Source of the DNA: Sedimentisphaerales bacterium | GTDB taxonomy: Bacteria > Planctomycetota > Phycisphaerae > Sedimentisphaerales > Anaerobacaceae | Reading direction: 5' to 3' | NCBI GenBank assembly: GCA_016933985.1 | Contig: JAFGTU010000237.1 | Coordinates: forward strand, 1 to 9,823 | Length of the DNA stretch: 9,823 nt | Part shown: positions 5,831 through 9,823 of the stretch, one piece after another | How positions within the stretch are numbered: position 1 is the stretch's first letter | Layout of the letters: each line of letters opens with the position of its first letter | Made by a program: the position numbers and the translations under genes | Notes under the pieces: generated by a model | Told to the model about the DNA's origin: nothing | Seen by the model: the letters and a program-made list of their open reading frames with translations, nothing else | Database searches by the model: none

Positions 5831-6127
5831 TCAGTTTCTGGCTTTGAGGATATCGCGGATCTCGCCCAGGAGTTGTTCTTCTTTCGTTGGTGGAGGAGGC
5901 GCTGCTGGCTGCTCGGTCTCCTTCTTCCTGGCGAGGTTCATCAATTTGATGACCACGAATACTGCAAAGGCGATTATGACAAAGTCGATAATCGTGTTGC
6001 GGAAAACGCCGTAGCCGATTGCAACGGCGGGAACCGGGTTGCCGGCGGCGTCAGCCGTGGCTTCTTTTAGAACGATTTGAAGGTTCTTGAAGTCCACACC
6101 CCCGGTAATCACGTCTTGCCGGTACAC
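5831..6127 (-). pseudogene. mscL: 5'-truncated mscL (large-conductance mechanosensitive channel)
   Basis: The 98 codons encode most of MscL: the periplasmic loop from GGVDFKNL (9-16), the second transmembrane helix (about 41-63, FRNTIIDFVIIAFAVFVVIK) and the C-terminal helix TKEEQLLGEIRDILKA (81-96). The normal MscL N-terminus is missing, namely the amphipathic start, the whole first pore-lining helix and its RGN motif. Homology begins near 6106. Upstream, the same frame runs through unrelated residues (DPEFFTGALFQN) to a TAG at 6182-6184. The only possible start is a GTG at 6127 with no ribosome-binding site. Other frames upstream do not restore the helix. I infer a broken gene unable to form a channel, or an assembly join. 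Confidence 0.8.
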
Positions 6128-6161
6128 ATTCTGGAAAAGGGCACCTGTGAAGAACTCAGGG

Positions 6162-6323
6162 TCACTGACTGGACGGCTGGCCTAAATCCTTGATATAGAC
6201 GTGGCGAAACTGGAGGCAAGACGCCTCCCATTCTCCATCCTTGCTATAACCATGATGCTGCAACGCGACGGGCCCCTTGGCCGGGACTCCAGGCAACTAA
6301 GCATTGTCGAGGACCAGCTTCCT
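6162..6323 (-). pseudogene. C-terminal remnant of a DUF1080 (3-keto-disaccharide hydrolase-like) protein
   Basis: On the minus strand one frame reads RKLVLDNA, a TAG stop (6297-6299), then LPGVPAKGPVALQHHG and, after a short insert, LQFRHVYIKDL, before a TGA at 6162-6164. The GP-hydrophobic-LQxHG and FRxxYIK-L blocks are the hallmark end of DUF1080 domains. NGKLVLDN-like residues normally precede them. The in-frame stop and the loss of similarity upstream of about 6323 mark a decayed gene. DUF1080 proteins commonly travel with Gfo/Idh/MocA, HEAT-repeat and sulfatase genes, which lie just downstream here on the other strand. The match is from memory of the family pattern, so moderate confidence. 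Confidence 0.55.
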
Positions 6324-6332
6324 ATATTCCCC

Positions 6333-6360
6333 TTGATCTGTCTTGCTTCGGCAGTATAAT
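6333..6360 (+). promoter_or_regulatory. Candidate promoter for the Gfo/Idh/MocA - HEAT operon
   Basis: TTGATC (6333-6338) and a perfect TATAAT (6355-6360) are 16 bases apart on the plus strand, about 190 bases before the GTG of the oxidoreductase gene. The leader would include a GC-rich hairpin, CCTCGCGA (6409-6416) with TCGCGGGG (6420-6427, one G-U pair) around a CGG loop. Nothing else recognisable lies between 6361 and 6546. Confidence 0.4.
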
Positions 6361-6546
6361 CATTACAAATGGTCGTAGAATCAAAATTCCTATCAGTATC
6401 AGTTGAAGCCTCGCGACGGTCGCGGGGAGAGCGGCTATCCAGGAAATGTCCCCTATAACGCATGCGATATTGTTTAAGCAAGTGAGATTCAGAATCGACA
6501 TGGCTCAAAGCAATTATCAACACTGCACTCAGGAAAGGATCAACAC

Positions 6547-7791
6547 GTGGCAAACCAGAAGAGCAAACCAACGAAGGACCCTGGCACGTCTCTGGGTCGA
6601 AGAACATTTTTGAAAGCAGCGGCAGGCGCGGTGGCGCTACCGTACTTCATTCCGGCTTCCGCGCTGGGGAAAGACGGCAACACCGCGCCAAGCAGCCGTA
6701 TCGTCATGGCCGGCATCGGCATCGGCAACATGGGCGGGGGCGACCAGGGTGCATTCCTGGGTCGGGGCGACGTGCAGTACGTTGCCATGTGCGACGTAAA
6801 GAAAAACGTTTGCGACGGCTCAGTGAACCGCATTAATCAGAAGTACGGCAACAATGACTGCAAAGGCTACAATGACTTCCGCGAAATTATGGCCCGCGAT
6901 GACATCGACGCTGTGCATTGCGCAACACCGGATCACTGGCACGCGATCATAGTGATCGAGGCGTGCCGCAACGGAAAGGACATCTACTGCCAGAAGCCCG
7001 AGACCAGGACGCTCCGCGAAGGCAGGCTGATGATCGAGGCGGCCCGGCGTTATGGCCGGGTAGTATCCGGCGGCAGCCAGCGTGTGCTTGAGGATTACAG
7101 GGGCACGGTCAACGCCTGCTGGAACGGAGACAAGGGCATCGTCAAGTCGATCAACGTGAACGTGGGTCCGTTCCCCATGGACTGCAACTTGAAGGGCGAG
7201 CCGGTCCCCGACGGCTTCGACTGGGATAGGTGGCTTGGTCCGGCCCCATGGGCGCCATACCATCCATACCGGTGCAGCGGCAGCTACAACATCAACGGAA
7301 CAAGCTGGCGGTCGTTCAAGGATTACTCCGGCGGCGGCATGACCGACTGGGGCGCCCATCATTTCGGCGGCGCGACTTTCGCCATTGATGTCAGGGAACT
7401 GGAGCCTGAGGAAGTCATCTTCCATAACGAAAACGGCAAGAAGTTCGCAACCTGCCGCTATCCGAACGGCAAGCTCCTTCACCACAATTACCCGGGTCGA
7501 GGCAACCTGGACGTAGAAGGTACGAATGAAAAAGGCCCTTCCAAGCCTGTCCCCGGTTACGCCGGAAGCGGCGGCATCTACGGCGACTTCATCGACTGCG
7601 TCAAGACGCGCAGGAGGCCGTTCCGCGACATCGAATTTGCGGTTCACACGGCAACGGTATGCCACCTGTTCCTTATTGCCTACGAGCTGGAACGGTCACT
7701 GAAATGGGACACGGCCAAACAGCAGTTCGTTGACGACGACGAGGCCAACCGCCTTGTGGACTATGGAAGAAGAGAGCCCTGGGTACTTTAA
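6547..7791 (+). CDS. Tat-exported Gfo/Idh/MocA family oxidoreductase
   Basis: A 414-residue NAD(P)-dependent sugar-dehydrogenase-type protein. The N-terminus has a twin-arginine signal, GRRTFLKAAAGAVALPYF (17-34, R18 R19), so it is probably exported folded. The Rossmann glycine motif GIGIGNMGGG is at 56-65. TPDHWH (127-132) and QKPETRTLREGR (149-160) follow; the QKP replaces the common EKP of cytosolic relatives. The C-terminal domain has DWGAHHFGG (267-275). The start is GTG at 6547, with AAGGA seven bases upstream. Exported members in Planctomycetes and Lentisphaerae are thought to act on sugars released from polysaccharides; the exact substrate is unknown. A HEAT-repeat gene follows after 32 bases. 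Length is normal for this group. Confidence 0.93.
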   Translation: MANQKSKPTKDPGTSLGRRTFLKAAAGAVALPYFIPASALGKDGNTAPSSRIVMAGIGIGNMGGGDQGAFLGRGDVQYVAMCDVKKNVCDGSVNRINQKYGNNDCKGYNDFREIMARDDIDAVHCATPDHWHAIIVIEACRNGKDIYCQKPETRTLREGRLMIEAARRYGRVVSGGSQRVLEDYRGTVNACWNGDKGIVKSINVNVGPFPMDCNLKGEPVPDGFDWDRWLGPAPWAPYHPYRCSGSYNINGTSWRSFKDYSGGGMTDWGAHHFGGATFAIDVRELEPEEVIFHNENGKKFATCRYPNGKLLHHNYPGRGNLDVEGTNEKGPSKPVPGYAGSGGIYGDFIDCVKTRRRPFRDIEFAVHTATVCHLFLIAYELERSLKWDTAKQQFVDDDEANRLVDYGRREPWVL

Positions 7792-7823
7792 GAAAGTGAT
7801 AGTTGCGACAAGGAGACTTGATT

Positions 7824-8606
7824 ATGATAAGCAAAGAAATTACAGAAATGACGCTGGCGGCCGGCGCGGCTGCCGTGGCCGCTGCCGAGACGGATTCCGC
7901 CGCAGTAAACAAAGCATTGGAAACGCTTAAGACCTATGACTGGGGCGCAGACCGCAACACCTTGAATCCTATAGACGAGGCGATCATCGCCACGCACGGG
8001 GATGCCGCCGCACGCAAGGCGCTGGAAAAGAGCTTGGTGGCCGCACTTGCCGCCGGCATCTCACGATCCGCCCAGGACTATGTGTGCCGCAAGCTGAGAG
8101 TTGTGGGCACGGCCCAGTCCGTCGAGGCCCTCGCCGCTCTTTTAGCCGACGAGACGACCTCGCACATCGCACGCTACGCCCTCGAACGCATTCCGGACGA
8201 GAAGGCGCTCGATGCGATACGGGACGCGCTGCCGAAGGTCAGCGGTAAGCTCAAGGTTGGCATGATCGGTTCGCTGGGTACACGTCGTGATGAAAAGAGC
8301 ATTATGGCCTTCTCGAAGCTTCTCGGTGACTCCGACATCCAAGTCGCCAAGACCGCGGCCCAATCTCTGGGTCTGATCGGCACGTCGGCGGCGGCCAAGG
8401 AACTGAGCAAGTTCGCGAAGAAAGCACCTGCCAACATGAAGATGCCGATAGGCGACGCCTGCCTAGTCTGTGCCGAACAGTTGCTAGCCAAAGGTAAGAA
8501 GTCCGAGGCAGTAGCCTTGTACAAAGAACTCCAGGGCGATGACCAGCCCAAGCGCATCAAGGTAGCCGCCATGAAAGGAATGCTGACCGCCGCGACTGAG
8601 AGGTAA
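7824..8606 (+). CDS. HEAT-repeat protein
   Basis: A 260-residue, almost wholly helical protein with paired helices of HEAT type. Examples are the units around SVEALAALLADETTSHIARYALERI, split as SVEALAALLAD and ARYALERI, and around DEKSIMAFSKLLGDSDIQVA with KTAAQSLGLIG. No signal peptide or membrane segment is clear; the Ala-rich start is not a good Sec signal. I chose ATG 7824 over a TTG at 7803 because AAGGAG (7810-7815) lies eight bases before the ATG. HEAT proteins are scaffolds; the partner is unknown, but this type is common beside Gfo/Idh/MocA and sulfatase genes. The TAA at 8604-8606 is the only stop between this frame and the HEAT-like fragment further downstream, so the gene may have been longer. 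Confidence 0.85.
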   Translation: MISKEITEMTLAAGAAAVAAAETDSAAVNKALETLKTYDWGADRNTLNPIDEAIIATHGDAAARKALEKSLVAALAAGISRSAQDYVCRKLRVVGTAQSVEALAALLADETTSHIARYALERIPDEKALDAIRDALPKVSGKLKVGMIGSLGTRRDEKSIMAFSKLLGDSDIQVAKTAAQSLGLIGTSAAAKELSKFAKKAPANMKMPIGDACLVCAEQLLAKGKKSEAVALYKELQGDDQPKRIKVAAMKGMLTAATER

Positions 8607-8643
8607 AACCGCACAATAAGCCATCAGATGATTCAAAGAAGAA

Positions 8644-8677
8644 GCCCGCACCGACACAAGGTCGGTGCGGGCCTTTC
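8644..8677 (+). terminator. Strong intrinsic-type terminator after the HEAT gene
   Basis: A perfect 12-base inverted repeat, GCCCGCACCGAC (8644-8655) and GTCGGTGCGGGC (8661-8672), has a 5-base loop ACAAG and is followed by CTTTC. It lies 37 bases past the HEAT stop. The T-tract is short, but the stem is strong. Read on the other strand, the stem is followed by TCTTCTTTG, so it could also stop transcription coming from the right. Confidence 0.8.
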
Positions 8678-8723
8678 AACAAAAGAAAAAATCGTGAAGA
8701 CCAGGAATACACGACACTTGACG

Positions 8724-8782
8724 GCGCGGTCGAGGGCGACCGCGCTTCGTAGCGCGGAACTGGATCGCGGCGGGCCTCCGCC
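8724..8782. repeat. Cluster of three GC-rich palindromes (REP-like)
   Basis: Three back-to-back inverted repeats are present. GCGCGGTCG (8724-8732) pairs with CGACCGCGC (8737-8745). CGCGC (8741-8745) pairs with GCGCG (8752-8756) around TTCGTA. GGCGG (8769-8773) pairs with CCGCC (8778-8782) around GCCT. The first two share bases and would be alternative folds. The block is non-coding in character and resembles a dispersed palindromic element. Only one copy is visible in the window. Confidence 0.5.
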
Positions 8783-8810
8783 ACAGGGCGCGGGAAAAAA
8801 GTCTATAATC

Positions 8811-9140
8811 CACCAACACGGCGACGCCACCGCACGGCCGGTGATCCTTGAAATGCTTAACAGCAAGACCGAAGCCATTCGCGCCATGGCGGCACGCTCC
8901 CTCTCCGGCCTGGACCAGCCCGAGATCGCGCAAGACGCGGGTTCCGTCGCCGTGCTGATTGCCGAGAAGATCAGCGGAGGCAACAAGAGCCAAGTGCGGG
9001 CGGTGATGGAGAAGGTAGCCGAAACCGTCCAGAGTGAAAAGAAGCTGAAAGGAAGGGGACATGAATGGACAGGACGATACGAGGAGGGAGTTTCTCAAGA
9101 CAATCGGCGCAGGAGCCGCCGTGCTGGCAGCGGGAAGTAG
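8811..9140 (+). pseudogene. HEAT-repeat C-terminal fragment
   Basis: From about 8811 the frame reads HGDATARPVILEMLNSKTEA, then AIRAMAARSLSGLDQPEI, then VAVLIAEKISGGNKSQVRAV and a charged tail. This pattern is like the end of HEAT-repeat proteins of the type just upstream. The frame is open from before 8628 but has no HEAT character before 8811, and no good ribosome-binding site was seen for the ATG at 8628. It runs on through the sulfatase start to a stop at 9138-9140, where the residues become basic and meaningless. It is in the same frame as the HEAT gene at 7824-8606. I infer the detached C-terminal end of that gene, or of a second copy; HGDA-x-AR also occurs in the upstream gene (near 7995). 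Confidence 0.55.
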
Positions 9141-9823
9141 GCTGTGGGCGAGTTCGGAGAGAAGAAGGCCCAATATAGTGTTCTTCTTTACGGATGACCA
9201 GCGATGGGACACTATCGGCGCGCTGGGCAACCCGGAAATCCACACGCCCAATCTCGACCGGCTTGTGGCCGAAGGTTTCCATTTCAATAACGCCTACTGT
9301 ATGGGTTCGATGATCGGCGCTGTTTGCCTGCCGAGCCGCACTATGCTTGCAACGGGTAGGTCTCTCTGGCGTATTCCGAAGAACCCGCGTGGCAAAACGC
9401 CGCCGCCCGGCGTGCCGTTGCTGCCAGTACTTCTAAACGAGGCGGGCTACGAGACCTTTCATTCCGGCAAGGCTGGTAATGCGTGCACGTTCAGCAACGC
9501 ATCGTTTCACACGAATATCGAGAGCCGTAACCGCGATGCCAACTCTGCAACGGAACACGCGGACAACGCGATCAAGTTCCTGCGGGCTCACGATGGCCAA
9601 AAGCCGTTCTTCCTCTATTTGGCGCCGCCGGTCCCACACGATCCGCGCCTGGCGCCGCCCGAGTTCGTTAAATTATATGATCCCACCAAGATCACGCTGT
9701 CAAAGAACTTCATGCCCCGGCATCCCTTTGATAATGGCGAGCTGATGATTCGCGACGAAAAACTCGCGTTACACCCTCGCACGGGCGAGGAGATGCGTCG
9801 GCACCTGGCGGACTACTACGCCA
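9061..9823 (+). CDS. Tat-type sulfatase, N-terminal part (runs off window)
   Basis: The visible 254 residues belong to a type I sulfatase of the alkaline-phosphatase superfamily. A twin-arginine signal, TRREFLKTIGAGAAVLAAG (7-25), precedes the mature domain. RPNIVFFFTDDQRWD (36-50) supplies metal-binding D45 and D46. CLPSRTMLATG (89-99) is the C-x-P-S-R signature, in which C89 is converted to formylglycine; R93 follows. K137 (HSGK) and H193 (PPVPHD) are further active-site residues. The enzyme would hydrolyse sulfate esters, probably on polysaccharides, outside the cytoplasm. No maturation enzyme is in the window. The ATG at 9061 follows AAAGGA seven bases upstream. The gene lies after the terminator at 8644, so it probably has its own promoter or relies on read-through. 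Confidence 0.95.
   Translation, partial: MNGQDDTRREFLKTIGAGAAVLAAGSRLWASSERRRPNIVFFFTDDQRWDTIGALGNPEIHTPNLDRLVAEGFHFNNAYCMGSMIGAVCLPSRTMLATGRSLWRIPKNPRGKTPPPGVPLLPVLLNEAGYETFHSGKAGNACTFSNASFHTNIESRNRDANSATEHADNAIKFLRAHDGQKPFFLYLAPPVPHDPRLAPPEFVKLYDPTKITLSKNFMPRHPFDNGELMIRDEKLALHPRTGEEMRRHLADYYA

Noticed and set aside
6182..6607. Minus-strand 141-codon frame in the scar region
   Set aside because: It starts inside the opposite oxidoreductase gene and has no family pattern; the DUF1080 signal is in another frame.
6820..7665. Long minus-strand reading frame of 281 codons
   Set aside because: It is antisense to the well-supported oxidoreductase gene, with no family motif; it results from GC-rich codon usage.
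7803..7823. TTG start adding seven residues to the HEAT protein
   Set aside because: The ribosome-binding site lies inside this extension and serves the ATG at 7824.

Overview
The window looks like bacterial chromosome from an anaerobe of the Planctomycetota/PVC type, most likely Phycisphaerae-like. This is inferred from gene content, not from a marker gene. A Tat-exported Gfo/Idh/MocA oxidoreductase, a HEAT-repeat protein, a Tat-type sulfatase and a DUF1080 remnant are the polysaccharide-degradation set typical of Planctomycetes and Lentisphaerae. The DUF5320, NifX-like, MinD-ferredoxin ATPase and FmdB genes are typical of strict anaerobes.

Region 1 (1-3334, all minus strand, transcribed from high to low coordinates) is a compact cluster. 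In transcription order it holds a DUF89 metal-dependent phosphatase, a tandem DUF5320 protein with a second internal start, a small Gly/Arg-rich zinc-ribbon protein, another DUF5320 protein with a C-terminal coiled coil, a 103-residue half-ferritin, an FmdB-type zinc ribbon, a NifX-like cofactor-binding protein, and the first 48 codons of a MinD-type ATPase that runs off the window. Most junctions are short or coupled. The parts suggest handling of iron, Fe-S clusters or another metal cofactor.

Region 2 (3335-3707) is a divergent intergenic region with a candidate minus-strand promoter, a short hairpin at its expected start point, and a nested inverted repeat upstream of purC. Region 3 (3708-5815, plus strand) is purC (SAICAR synthase), followed 11 bases later by an Fsr-like MFS transporter.

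Region 4 (5831-6546) is a scar. It contains an mscL gene that has lost its first transmembrane helix and its usual start, and the C-terminal tail of a DUF1080 (3-keto-disaccharide hydrolase-like) protein with an in-frame stop, both on the minus strand. A candidate plus-strand promoter follows for the next operon.

Region 5 (6547-9823, plus strand) has a Tat-exported Gfo/Idh/MocA oxidoreductase, a HEAT-repeat protein, a strong hairpin terminator, a cluster of GC-rich palindromes, a HEAT-like fragment in the same frame as the preceding gene, and the N-terminal 254 residues of a sulfatase cut by the window end. I saw no CRISPR array, tRNA, rRNA or transposase.
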